Source: a virus
Virus record (IMG/VR): IMGVR_UViG_3300032285_004213
Coordinates: 1 to 45,038 of that record
Reading direction: 5' to 3' (one strand)
DNA: 45,038 bases
A model generated the notes under the pieces. It saw nothing but the letters and a program-made list of their open reading frames with translations, made no database searches and was not told the origin of the DNA. A program made the translations under genes and the position numbers. Positions 34,234 to 41,792 of this stretch are shown here, piece by piece. Positions within the stretch are counted from its first letter, which is position 1. Every line of letters starts with the position of its first letter.

Positions 34234-35103
34234 ATGAAAATGCCTAAGAATATCCTTAATGAATGTGTTATTGCCACTTTACATTTGAATGGAGAAACAT
34301 TCTTAGCAAAGAATAGAGATCGTAAGTACAGCCCAGATATACAGATAATACATGAGATCAGAGGTGGTACTGAGATGGTATACATACATGATAGAATGAC
34401 AGATTGGTCAGAAGGAATGAATGAGTTTGGGATTGGAATTATAAACTCATCTTTGTTAGTTCATTATGATGAAATAGAAGCAGACGTTTTATCTGGTAAA
34501 TTTGACTATGATAAAGAAAAGAAAGGTGTTCAACCTTCTTATGATGGTCTTAAAATACGTAAAGCCTTAGAAAATCATGATTTAGGACCTACTATTAAAT
34601 CAATTATTGAATACACAGGAAAAGATAAGAAAGATGTAGGTGTAAAAGGCATGACTATGGTTTCAAATAATAAACACTCATTCGTTATAGAACTCACATC
34701 AGAACATCTCCCAGTTATTAAAAAAATAGATAAACCAAAAGTTACCGTACGTACTAATCACGGAATATCTTATCCTGATACTGGATATACAGAAGGAGAG
34801 AAAAGAAAGTCTTCCTTGTCTCGTATGAATACAGCAAAAGATGAATTAGAAAAAATATCTGATCCTAAACAAATACTTAATGTATTAGCAAAACAATGGC
34901 ATAAAGATACTTTTCTTAATCCATATAGAAGAGACAACGAATATAATATGCATACTACTGGACAGGTAGTTATGAATTTATCCAATTTAGAATTTACATA
35001 TAGACCTGATTCTCAGCACTCAACTTTCTCTGGATTTATAAATAAACTTCCTAAAAATTATGAGCCTAAAATTAAAGTAGAAATTTTAGAGCCTATATTT
35101 TAA
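34234..35103 (+). CDS. Ntn hydrolase (linear amide hydrolase / acyltransferase-like, C45-C59 type)
   Basis: The product has 289 residues. A 10-residue leader (MKMPKNILNE) precedes Cys11, which begins CVIATLHLNGETFLAKNRDR, the strand pattern of Ntn hydrolases in which the exposed N-terminal Cys is the nucleophile after self-cleavage. MTDWSEGMNEFGIGIINSS, GMTMVSNNKHSFVIELTS and VRTNHG match later strands, including the Asn-His pair region. Relatives cleave linear amides such as penicillin V, bile salt conjugates or N-acyl homoserine lactones. The substrate cannot be read here. It lacks a signal peptide. A terminator follows. Confidence 0.6.
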   Translation: MKMPKNILNECVIATLHLNGETFLAKNRDRKYSPDIQIIHEIRGGTEMVYIHDRMTDWSEGMNEFGIGIINSSLLVHYDEIEADVLSGKFDYDKEKKGVQPSYDGLKIRKALENHDLGPTIKSIIEYTGKDKKDVGVKGMTMVSNNKHSFVIELTSEHLPVIKKIDKPKVTVRTNHGISYPDTGYTEGEKRKSSLSRMNTAKDELEKISDPKQILNVLAKQWHKDTFLNPYRRDNEYNMHTTGQVVMNLSNLEFTYRPDSQHSTFSGFINKLPKNYEPKIKVEILEPIF

Positions 35104-35130
35104 AACAACAGTTTACTGCAAATAAAAATA

Positions 35131-35158
35131 GCTTCCATATCGGAGGTTTTTTTTATAT
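35131..35158 (+). terminator. Terminator after the Ntn hydrolase gene
   Basis: CTTCC (35132-35136) pairs with GGAGG (35142-35146) with one G-T pair around ATATC, followed by eight Ts. Confidence 0.55.
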
Positions 35159-35161
35159 TTG
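35154..35161 (+). promoter_or_regulatory. Putative promoter box TATATTTG
   Basis: TATATTTG overlaps the end of the terminator T-run and lies 4 bases before the ATG at 35166, and 174 bases before the secreted nuclease gene. Confidence 0.35.
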
Positions 35162-35165
35162 CTAT

Positions 35166-35357
35166 ATGACAAAAGAACAAAGACATAATTGGCTATTGAA
35201 GACTATGAAAAAGCAAACTGATCAATGGTTAAAAGAAGATCAGTATGAAGAGTGGCAAAAGAAAAATAAACCAAAGAACAGCTATACGTTTACTCCAAAG
35301 AGAACAATCAGGACTAGCGATATTTATAATAAAAAATGTTTAGATTATTATCAATAG
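35166..35357 (+). CDS. Small basic hypothetical protein
   Basis: The product has 63 residues, is Lys/Gln-rich (MTKEQRHNWLLKTMKKQTDQ, EEWQKKNKPKNSYTFTPKRT), and has no recognised family. Its last 22 bases overlap the nuclease gene start. Confidence 0.4.
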   Translation: MTKEQRHNWLLKTMKKQTDQWLKEDQYEEWQKKNKPKNSYTFTPKRTIRTSDIYNKKCLDYYQ

Positions 35358-35980
35358 TATCAATAGTTCTTTTTTTTAGTGTTTCATTAAAAGCACAAGA
35401 TACAGTAAGATTACACCATAAAGAATATACTACAGTATTTTCAAAATCTTTAAAGTATCCTGTATTAGTTGAATGGTGGGCGACAAAAGGAAAAGTTGCT
35501 TGTGAAAATCAACTACCAAGAAAAGATCAATTCGCACCAGATCCTCTTTTAGCCTCAGAAACTAATTTAGCAGCTGATTATAAAGGATCAGGAACTGATC
35601 GTGGCCACATGAGCCCAGCAGCCGATAATGAATGTTCAGGTGTTAAGGTATTAGAAGAATGTTTTTATTTTTCTAATATGGCTCCACAATATCATAGTCT
35701 TAATGCTGGAGATTGGAAAAGTTTAGAAACTCTTACTAGAGATCTAGCTATAAAAGAAGATTCTATTAAAGTATGGGCAGGATCAGTTGGATCAGCAAAA
35801 CAAATAGGTAAGATACATGTTCCTACAAAATGTTGGAAAGTTATCTATATTAAAAAAACAAAGGAGTGTATGGCATATATATTCAATAATGATACATCTA
35901 AACCCGATGGAATAAGTAACAATAAAGTAACAATAGAAGAAGTAGAAAAATTAACAGGTTTCAAATTTAAAATAAAGTAA
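35336..35980 (+). CDS. Secreted DNA/RNA non-specific endonuclease (NUC1/NucA family)
   Basis: The product has 214 residues. A signal peptide (MFRLLSIVSIVLFFSVSLKA, cut before Q) is followed by the beta-beta-alpha metal nuclease domain. DRGHMSPAAD (D88-H91, with His91 the general base) and YFSNMAPQYHSLNAGDWKSL (the Asn and His region that binds metal) are diagnostic. Export to the periplasm is predicted. It could degrade host or competitor DNA entering or leaking through the envelope, or help release progeny. It lies 1 base before a cytoplasmic thioredoxin gene. No inhibitor gene is recognised beside it. Confidence 0.85.
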   Translation: MFRLLSIVSIVLFFSVSLKAQDTVRLHHKEYTTVFSKSLKYPVLVEWWATKGKVACENQLPRKDQFAPDPLLASETNLAADYKGSGTDRGHMSPAADNECSGVKVLEECFYFSNMAPQYHSLNAGDWKSLETLTRDLAIKEDSIKVWAGSVGSAKQIGKIHVPTKCWKVIYIKKTKECMAYIFNNDTSKPDGISNNKVTIEEVEKLTGFKFKIK

Positions 35981-35981
35981 T

Positions 35982-36239
35982 ATGAATGTTATGTATTTTA
36001 GCGCTGATTGGTGCGCACCATGTAAAGTATTTAAACCAATTGTTCAACAAGTATCTAAAGAATTAGGAATTGGTGTAAATTATATTAATGTAGACTATGA
36101 CGCTTCTTATGGCGAAAAATATTCTATAACGTCAATACCGACAATATTAGTGTTAGATAATTCAGGAACTGTTGTGTATAGAAATTCAGGTGTAGTTTCA
36201 AAAGATCAATTATCTACAATATTAGCACAATTTAAGTAA
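35982..36239 (+). CDS. Thioredoxin-like protein
   Basis: The product has 85 residues. WCAPCK (C11, C14) is the active site, followed by a cis-Pro loop (SITSIPTILVLDNSG). It lacks a signal peptide and is shorter than classical thioredoxin (about 105), lacking the first strand and helix. It probably reduces the phage class II ribonucleotide reductase, whose C-terminal Cys pair needs such a partner. A role with the secreted nuclease upstream is less likely because the compartments differ. Confidence 0.8.
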   Translation: MNVMYFSADWCAPCKVFKPIVQQVSKELGIGVNYINVDYDASYGEKYSITSIPTILVLDNSGTVVYRNSGVVSKDQLSTILAQFK

Positions 36240-36295
36240 AAATACTTAATCTCTTCTTGTACTTTAGATATTTATGTGTGTAACAAATCTAACAC

Positions 36296-36922
36296 ATGTA
36301 TAAATATTTATATGCAAATTTACAAAATGTATTAATAAAATCTATTTTTGCATTTGTAATAGCGGCACTACTATTTCAAATTACTTTTGTATTTTTAGAT
36401 TTAACAGGAAATACAAATACACTAGATAAGATATCTAGTTGGTATTTTCAAAAATTTGACGGAAGATTTCAACAAATACCTGCAACTACTCAACAACAAT
36501 CTGTTTTTATTAATCCTGTAGTTAATAGTGTCAAGATAGGACCTATGACAGGAAATAAAAATTTAGCTTTTGGAGTAAAAAATATTATAGAAGAAATCGT
36601 ACAAGATAAAGGATACGATTTAACAACTAAAGAAAATGCTGATTTGTCTATTAATACTGATATAGTATATATGGATCAAAAACAAATCAGTACAAATGTT
36701 TCTATATTTCATAAAGATGAAAATAAGGTCGTGATAAGAATGGAAGGTAAACTCCTTGACAAAAAAGGAAAAGTTATCAAAAAAGAATTGGTCACCGACG
36801 AATCTTCAGAAATTTCCACATCAACATTATTGATTTCAGAATCTGGTGAATTTAATTCTACAGTTATGAGAAACGCAGTAAAAAAAACCTGCACTTTACT
36901 CATATCTAAACTGTTAGAATAA
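36296..36922 (+). CDS. Membrane-anchored envelope protein, possibly CsgG/LpoB-like
   Basis: The product has 208 residues, with one N-terminal membrane segment (SIFAFVIAALLFQITFVFL) and then a domain starting VNSVKIGPMTGNKNLAFGVK. KNIIEEIVQDKGYDLTTKEN and ADLSINTDIVYMDQKQ follow, and the end is RNAVKKTCTLLISKLLE. The strand-helix layout resembles the TolB-like domains of CsgG and LpoB proteins, but this is not certain. A 6-base inverted repeat (36274-36279 with 36292-36297) overlaps the ATG. It heads a set of surface genes and is followed 2 bases later by the cohesin-like gene. Confidence 0.5.
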   Translation: MYKYLYANLQNVLIKSIFAFVIAALLFQITFVFLDLTGNTNTLDKISSWYFQKFDGRFQQIPATTQQQSVFINPVVNSVKIGPMTGNKNLAFGVKNIIEEIVQDKGYDLTTKENADLSINTDIVYMDQKQISTNVSIFHKDENKVVIRMEGKLLDKKGKVIKKELVTDESSEISTSTLLISESGEFNSTVMRNAVKKTCTLLISKLLE

Positions 36923-36924
36923 AA

Positions 36925-38706
36925 ATGAAAAAATTAATCGCTTTTGCTTGGCTACTTCTAGTGGCCTTAACTTCGTCTGCACAGGTTATTAAATTAAAAC
37001 TTAACAATGAAATTAATAACACTATTTCAGATACCGTTAAACTAAATATAAACGGAACTCCACTACTTAAAGGTGATTATTTTTACGTGTATGTTAATGC
37101 TAATCTTAATAATGATGCTAATACTCGCTCCTTATATTTTGATTTTGAATATCAAAACACAGCATACACTTTAGTAGCAGTAGATCACACAGGAACAGGC
37201 GGTAATGGAGGATTATTACCTGGCGGTTCTCAAATATCATTAAGCACAAATGTATATCCTGGATTTAAATTTAGTGCTGGAACAAATAATACTACTTCAA
37301 ATGGTAATACAAATTATGCCAATGCAAGTTATATAGCTAATCAAAATTATACTATAGTTCGTTCAATGTTAACTTGGGCTACTAATAGTAGTAATGGTAG
37401 TGGGCAATGGGGTTTATTGCGATTAAAATTCCAATTAAATTCAGCCGTTACTGGATTTGCTTTTGATCCTATTAAAATGAACTTTGCTGCGGCTTATAAT
37501 AAAAGCGGGGCTACAAGTTCTACTATAATGGAAGCTCCTCTTGCAATGAATATTTACACTAATCCAAGCCAAGAAGCGTTTCTTAATGCTAAAGTAGATG
37601 TTAATACAAATGTAGGCGGATTAAGTTTAACGAGAGTAGCATTTTTAGAAGAAGGAACAAATGCTGTTTATGTAGCAGATGCTACTAGTAATGGTACTTT
37701 AAATTTAGATCAAACTAAGTTTAAAGCAAATACAAATTATAAAATAAAAGTAGGATTTAATGCTGATGCAATAAAAAATTTATATAACAATGCTATAACA
37801 GTATCAGATTATACTACAGCACAAGCTGAATTTATGAATCAAAACTTAGATGGAAGCTTTAATAATACCAGTATAAAAACAGGTATTGGATATACTGCAG
37901 CAGATATAAATGTAAATAAAACACTTGATGGTGGAGATGTAACTAGATTATTTGCTCAATCAGTAGCATTAGATACTTTCTTTGTATTACCTACTAATTA
38001 CACCCCAGGAACAGATACCTACTTATATGTTTCAACATATACTGAAGATGTATTCAATACAATGACACCTTCAAACTGGAAATCTAATACTACTGATTTT
38101 GTAATATTTAAAACAGGAATTAAAGGAGCTAATCTTCCATTAAGTTTAAAGTACGTTATTCCTGGTGATGTTAATAGATCACATTCATCTCAAGTTGTAG
38201 TAAATGGTAATGTTATATCAAATGCAAAAGCTAGTTTAAAATTAAATATAGCTAATTCGGCTTATGGTATTGCAAGTGTTAGTAACATACCATCAATAGA
38301 TGTTAATTTAAATAACTTAACTCTAACATCAAATACTATTGAAATACCAATTAATGTTAATACTAATAACAATAAAACTTCAGCTTTACAGTTTGAATTT
38401 CTTTATGATCCAACTAAAATTAAATTTGAAGAAATCAAATCTGAATTACCTAATACTTGGTATGTATTCGCTAGTCCTAAAGACGGAAAAATTAAATTTG
38501 GAGCAATTAATCAAGATTTAAAAAATCCAATTACTGGAGCTTTAATACCATTCAAATTAAAATTCTCATCAATAGGAAGTGGTTTAGATCTTGCTACTCA
38601 AATTAAAGTAGTATCTAATATGGATGCTAGTGATGATAACGGTAATCAATTAAATATTAACTTAAATTCAACAACAATTAAATTAACCGGATATAATAAT
38701 TTCTAA
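36925..38706 (+). CDS. Secreted cohesin/dockerin-like modular protein
   Basis: The product has 593 residues. A signal peptide (MKKLIAFAWLLLVALTSSA) is followed by a first beta-sandwich at about 25-195 (FYVYVNANLNNDANTRSLYF). A dockerin-type Ca2+ loop follows, DINVNKTLDGGD, with D327, N329, N331, D335 and D338 at positions 1, 3, 5, 9 and 12. A second partial loop is PGDVNRSH at D415. The last 140 residues (SNTIEIPINV, TSALQFEFLYDPTKIKFEEI) are cohesin-like. Cohesin and dockerin bind each other tightly, so the protein could self-assemble on the cell surface or capture host proteins. No polysaccharide-binding or catalytic domain is visible. The gene is Asn/Thr-rich. Confidence 0.65.
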   Translation: MKKLIAFAWLLLVALTSSAQVIKLKLNNEINNTISDTVKLNINGTPLLKGDYFYVYVNANLNNDANTRSLYFDFEYQNTAYTLVAVDHTGTGGNGGLLPGGSQISLSTNVYPGFKFSAGTNNTTSNGNTNYANASYIANQNYTIVRSMLTWATNSSNGSGQWGLLRLKFQLNSAVTGFAFDPIKMNFAAAYNKSGATSSTIMEAPLAMNIYTNPSQEAFLNAKVDVNTNVGGLSLTRVAFLEEGTNAVYVADATSNGTLNLDQTKFKANTNYKIKVGFNADAIKNLYNNAITVSDYTTAQAEFMNQNLDGSFNNTSIKTGIGYTAADINVNKTLDGGDVTRLFAQSVALDTFFVLPTNYTPGTDTYLYVSTYTEDVFNTMTPSNWKSNTTDFVIFKTGIKGANLPLSLKYVIPGDVNRSHSSQVVVNGNVISNAKASLKLNIANSAYGIASVSNIPSIDVNLNNLTLTSNTIEIPINVNTNNNKTSALQFEFLYDPTKIKFEEIKSELPNTWYVFASPKDGKIKFGAINQDLKNPITGALIPFKLKFSSIGSGLDLATQIKVVSNMDASDDNGNQLNINLNSTTIKLTGYNNF

Positions 38707-38708
38707 AT

Positions 38709-39071
38709 ATGAAAAAACTAATACCATTTTTATTATTGCTTTCTGTAGGGTGTACTAAAATAGATATTCAACCAATAAATCCTGCTAAAGTTTTAGACTT
38801 GGGTAATAACCCAATGTCAACCTCAATAAATAAAGTAACTCAAAATGAAAATATACTATCTGTTGAGTTTAATGTAACCCCAGGAGCTAAGTATTCAGTA
38901 CAATTTGTTCCCTTTAATAGTGATGAACCTGTAAAAATTGAAGGATTCACAGCAAGTACTGGAATAGTAACTAAAATATATGATTTATCATCTTTTAAAA
39001 AAATGGACTATAACTTAATATTTATAGATGTACTTGGAAATCAAGTAAAAATGCCAATAATAGTAAACTAA
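38709..39071 (+). CDS. Predicted outer-membrane lipoprotein
   Basis: The product has 120 residues. A lipoprotein signal peptide (MKKLIPFLLLLSVGC) places the lipidated Cys at 15. The mature part is beta-rich (ENILSVEFNVTPGAKYSVQF, then DYNLIFIDVLGNQVKMPIIV), resembling a small Ig-like domain. It lies 2 bases after the cohesin-like gene and could anchor it or be a separate surface protein. The family is unknown. Confidence 0.6.
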   Translation: MKKLIPFLLLLSVGCTKIDIQPINPAKVLDLGNNPMSTSINKVTQNENILSVEFNVTPGAKYSVQFVPFNSDEPVKIEGFTASTGIVTKIYDLSSFKKMDYNLIFIDVLGNQVKMPIIVN

Positions 39072-39078
39072 ATAGATT

Positions 39079-39681
39079 ATGAAAATTGATAATTTGAAAG
39101 GTCACATCCCAGATTCAATTTTAGCTCAATTACCAGACACAATTGCTAAATTTGAATTGAATACGTCTTTACGTTTAGCACACTTCTTAGCTCAAGCCGG
39201 TCATGAATCTGGTGGATTTAAGGTATTAAATGAGAATTTAAACTACAGTGCTAAAGGTTTAATGGGAATATTTAAAAAATATTTTCCAACAGAAGCTCTA
39301 GCCAAACAATACGAACGCAAACCTGAAAAAATTGCTAATAGAGTATATGGTGGTAGGATGGGAAACGGTCCAGAAGCCTCTGGTGAAGGATTTAAATATA
39401 AAGGACGCGGATGTATTCAATTAACAGGTAAAGATAATTATACCGCTTTTGGTAAATCAATTAATGAAAATATAGCTGCAAATCCTGACCTGGTTGCTAC
39501 TAAATACCCATTATTATCGGCTGCATGGTTTTTTTATAAGAATGGACTACACAAAATTGCAGATGGCGGAGCAACTGATGCAGTTGTAACTTCAATAACA
39601 AAAAGAGTTAATGGTGGAACTATCGGTTTACCTGATAGAATTAAGCATTTTAAAGAATATTACGAACTATTAAATAAATAA
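39079..39681 (+). CDS. Endolysin, GH19 (chitinase class I-like) muramidase
   Basis: The product has 200 residues. The first catalytic Glu lies in AQAGHESGGFKVLNENLNYS, and the second part GEGFKYKGRGCIQLTGKDNY is the GH19 signature. LSAAWFFYKNGLHKIAD and TKRVNGGTIGLPDRIKH follow. It has no signal peptide, so release needs a holin. It degrades peptidoglycan at lysis. It is followed by four small membrane proteins that could include the holin and spanin. Confidence 0.9.
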   Translation: MKIDNLKGHIPDSILAQLPDTIAKFELNTSLRLAHFLAQAGHESGGFKVLNENLNYSAKGLMGIFKKYFPTEALAKQYERKPEKIANRVYGGRMGNGPEASGEGFKYKGRGCIQLTGKDNYTAFGKSINENIAANPDLVATKYPLLSAAWFFYKNGLHKIADGGATDAVVTSITKRVNGGTIGLPDRIKHFKEYYELLNK

Positions 39682-39683
39682 CA

Positions 39684-39986
39684 ATGTCAGAAGAAGCACA
39701 AAATGAAGGGACTTGGTCCAGTCTTAAAAAAACAATTGTAGGAGTTGTTGGTACAGTAGTAACTGCCGGAGGCGTATGGCTTACCACTTTATTAGGTGGT
39801 GGAGATAAAGAAGCTACACCAGCACAAGCTCCTGTAATTAATATTACGAATACAAATCAACAAGCTCAACAAGCAGCCGGTGGTAAAACTGTTATTATTA
39901 AAGAAAAAACAGTAGAAGCTAAACCAGCAGTTCCAGTTAAGAAAAAAGAAGGCGATGAATTTAAAAATAAAGAACCACAATGGTAA
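39684..39986 (+). CDS. Small single-pass membrane protein, lysis accessory candidate
   Basis: The product has 100 residues. One membrane segment (TIVGVVGTVVTAGGVWLTTL) is followed by a long Ala/Gln/Lys-rich tail (NTNQQAQQAAGGKTVIIKEK). It starts 2 bases after the endolysin gene. The location suggests a holin or spanin-like component. No family is recognised. Confidence 0.5.
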   Translation: MSEEAQNEGTWSSLKKTIVGVVGTVVTAGGVWLTTLLGGGDKEATPAQAPVINITNTNQQAQQAAGGKTVIIKEKTVEAKPAVPVKKKEGDEFKNKEPQW

Positions 39987-40540
39987 ACAATAATGAAGCA
40001 GGTGGATTTAAAGATCTACTAAACGCAATGATGAGACGCAGATGGTATATTACTGCGTTAGTTTTAGGAGGTTTTATGTTAATAATAGCGGGAATATTTG
40101 TTGCTATTGTTAGAGAAAACGCTATTAGAGGTGAATGGAAAGAATTGCTTTTATTATTATTAGGTGCCTTTATTGGTAGCTATGGTAAAATCATTGACTA
40201 CTGGTTTAGTGATACTGATAAAGATAAAATGTTAGTTCAAAAGATGGATGAGGAAGATGGAGTTACTTTATCTCATACTAATGATATGAAAGAAAGTAAT
40301 AAGCCAGTAGGACCAACAATTCCAGATGCATTTGTAGTTGCCGCATCTCATGCTCACGAAATCAACATGGTTGAAAATAAACAAGAGTTTGAATTAAGAA
40401 AAGATCAACAAGAGCATGAACAAGAAATGGAAAAATTAGAATTTGAACATCATGCTCATAGACAGTGCGAACACGATTGGGTTGATAGCGATTATGATGG
40501 AGATCTAGAATGTTCTAAATGTGGTAAAATAAAAGACTAA
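39980..40540 (+). CDS. Two-segment membrane protein with C-terminal zinc ribbon
   Basis: The product has 186 residues, with two membrane helices (YITALVLGGFMLIIAGIFVA, and ELLLLLLGAFIGSYG). A charged helix (HEINMVENKQEFELRKDQQE) follows, then a C-terminal RQCEHDWVDSDYDGDLECSK, where C-x2-H...C-x2-C could bind zinc. It starts before the previous gene ends. The zinc ribbon is unusual for a lysis protein. Its role is unknown. Confidence 0.5.
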   Translation: MVNNNEAGGFKDLLNAMMRRRWYITALVLGGFMLIIAGIFVAIVRENAIRGEWKELLLLLLGAFIGSYGKIIDYWFSDTDKDKMLVQKMDEEDGVTLSHTNDMKESNKPVGPTIPDAFVVAASHAHEINMVENKQEFELRKDQQEHEQEMEKLEFEHHAHRQCEHDWVDSDYDGDLECSKCGKIKD

Positions 40541-40544
40541 AAAC

Positions 40545-40790
40545 ATGAAAAAATTTTTTTCAGACTTATTTAATGACAGTAATTCAATTAATGAAAAAGC
40601 AGTTATAGGATTTGGCGCTTTTTTGATGATGTGTGTTTTTGCAATTGCAGATATTGTAACAGGCGCTATGAACAAACCACTACTTGTAAATGAATTCATT
40701 TTTGATTCATTCAAAATATTAACTATTGCTTGCTTCGGTATAGCTTCTATTGATAAATTTATAAACAAAAAAACAATAATTAAAAATTAG
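40545..40790 (+). CDS. Small membrane protein, holin candidate
   Basis: The product has 81 residues and two membrane segments (AVIGFGAFLMMCVFAIADIV and LTIACFGIASIDKFI) with a basic C-terminus. This is the best holin candidate by topology and proximity to the endolysin (860 bases away). Confidence 0.55.
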   Translation: MKKFFSDLFNDSNSINEKAVIGFGAFLMMCVFAIADIVTGAMNKPLLVNEFIFDSFKILTIACFGIASIDKFINKKTIIKN

Positions 40791-40794
40791 TATT

Positions 40795-41064
40795 ATGGAA
40801 AAGATCCCAACTAAAAAAGCAGAATCTCTAATCAGCGCCTTAAAAGGAAAAAAACCAGTTGTTATAATTGCTTGTGTAGTAATCTTTATTGTAGGTATAT
40901 TTGCAGTTAAAAAAGGCTACATTGCAGAAGACATGTTAAATGTTGATACAATTGTATCATTTGTTAATGGAGCTCTTGGAAGCGATTCAGCTAAAGCTGC
41001 TGTTGATACTGCTGCTCATGTAGTAGATAGCGTTAGCAATGTAGTTGATAGTCTACCTAAATAA
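40795..41064 (+). CDS. Small single-pass membrane protein
   Basis: The product has 89 residues, with one membrane segment (VVIIACVVIFIVGIFAVKKG) and a tail with Ala/Val/Asp repeats (KAAVDTAAHVVDSVSNVVDS). It lies 4 bases from its neighbours in the lysis cluster. The family is not recognised. Confidence 0.5.
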   Translation: MEKIPTKKAESLISALKGKKPVVIIACVVIFIVGIFAVKKGYIAEDMLNVDTIVSFVNGALGSDSAKAAVDTAAHVVDSVSNVVDSLPK

Positions 41065-41067
41065 TAT

Positions 41068-41787
41068 ATGAAAAATTTATTCGTAGTGTTAATTTGCTTT
41101 TTATTAAGCAATATAGGATTAGCACAAACTATAGGCAGTACTAAAACTGAACAGTATAAAGCATCTTTTGAAACTAAAACTGATATTAGTCAATTTTTAG
41201 ATTATCAAGGTGAAACAATACCTATTCAAATTTTAAAATGCGGCATAGGTGAAGAAGTTTATGAGCAGTATCCTGAATTAAAAGAAAAAAAAGTAGGTTT
41301 AGGTGTAGCTAATATTACATTAGAATATCTAGAAAACCTAAATAGATTTTCTTTTACTGAAGATAAGACAGAGATCAAAAATAGAATGGTTAAACAATTC
41401 CAGGCTTCACAAGCTGGTATTTCTCAAGATAAACTTGATGGTAGAGGAAAAATTCGTTTAGCACATTATTTTGTTGAAATAGAAGTATATGATTGGAGTG
41501 TAAGTGATGATGAAGAGGTAAATCTAAAAGACGGAGTTAAAAATACAATGGTAACTCGTTTAGGTTTACAAGTAAGATTTACAGATGCTGAGACAGGAGA
41601 AATAATAGCGGCTTCAGGTTTAGGTGAAGCAAAGACTACTAGAGAATTAACTTTATTAAGTGATGCTACAGTAGATCCAGTTAAATTTAATCAATCAACA
41701 GTTAGTATAGCAACTAAAAAGGCCTTAGATATTGCATGTGCTAGAATATTAGGTAGAATGGTTAAGAAAGGCATATTTAAATCTTAA
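41068..41787 (+). CDS. CsgG-like curli-type secretion protein
   Basis: The product has 239 residues. A signal peptide (MKNLFVVLICFLLSNIGLA, cut before Q) is followed by the CsgG domain: KKVGLGVANITLEYLENLNR, VKNTMVTRLGLQVRFTDAET, IIAASGLGEAKTTRELT and STVSIATKKALDIACARILG. CsgG forms an outer-membrane secretion pore for curli subunits. No lipobox Cys is present at the signal cleavage site, so it may not be lipidated as classical CsgG is. It precedes an outer-membrane barrel gene by 5 bases. A phage copy could export surface proteins. Confidence 0.75.
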   Translation: MKNLFVVLICFLLSNIGLAQTIGSTKTEQYKASFETKTDISQFLDYQGETIPIQILKCGIGEEVYEQYPELKEKKVGLGVANITLEYLENLNRFSFTEDKTEIKNRMVKQFQASQAGISQDKLDGRGKIRLAHYFVEIEVYDWSVSDDEEVNLKDGVKNTMVTRLGLQVRFTDAETGEIIAASGLGEAKTTRELTLLSDATVDPVKFNQSTVSIATKKALDIACARILGRMVKKGIFKS

Positions 41788-41792
41788 CATGA

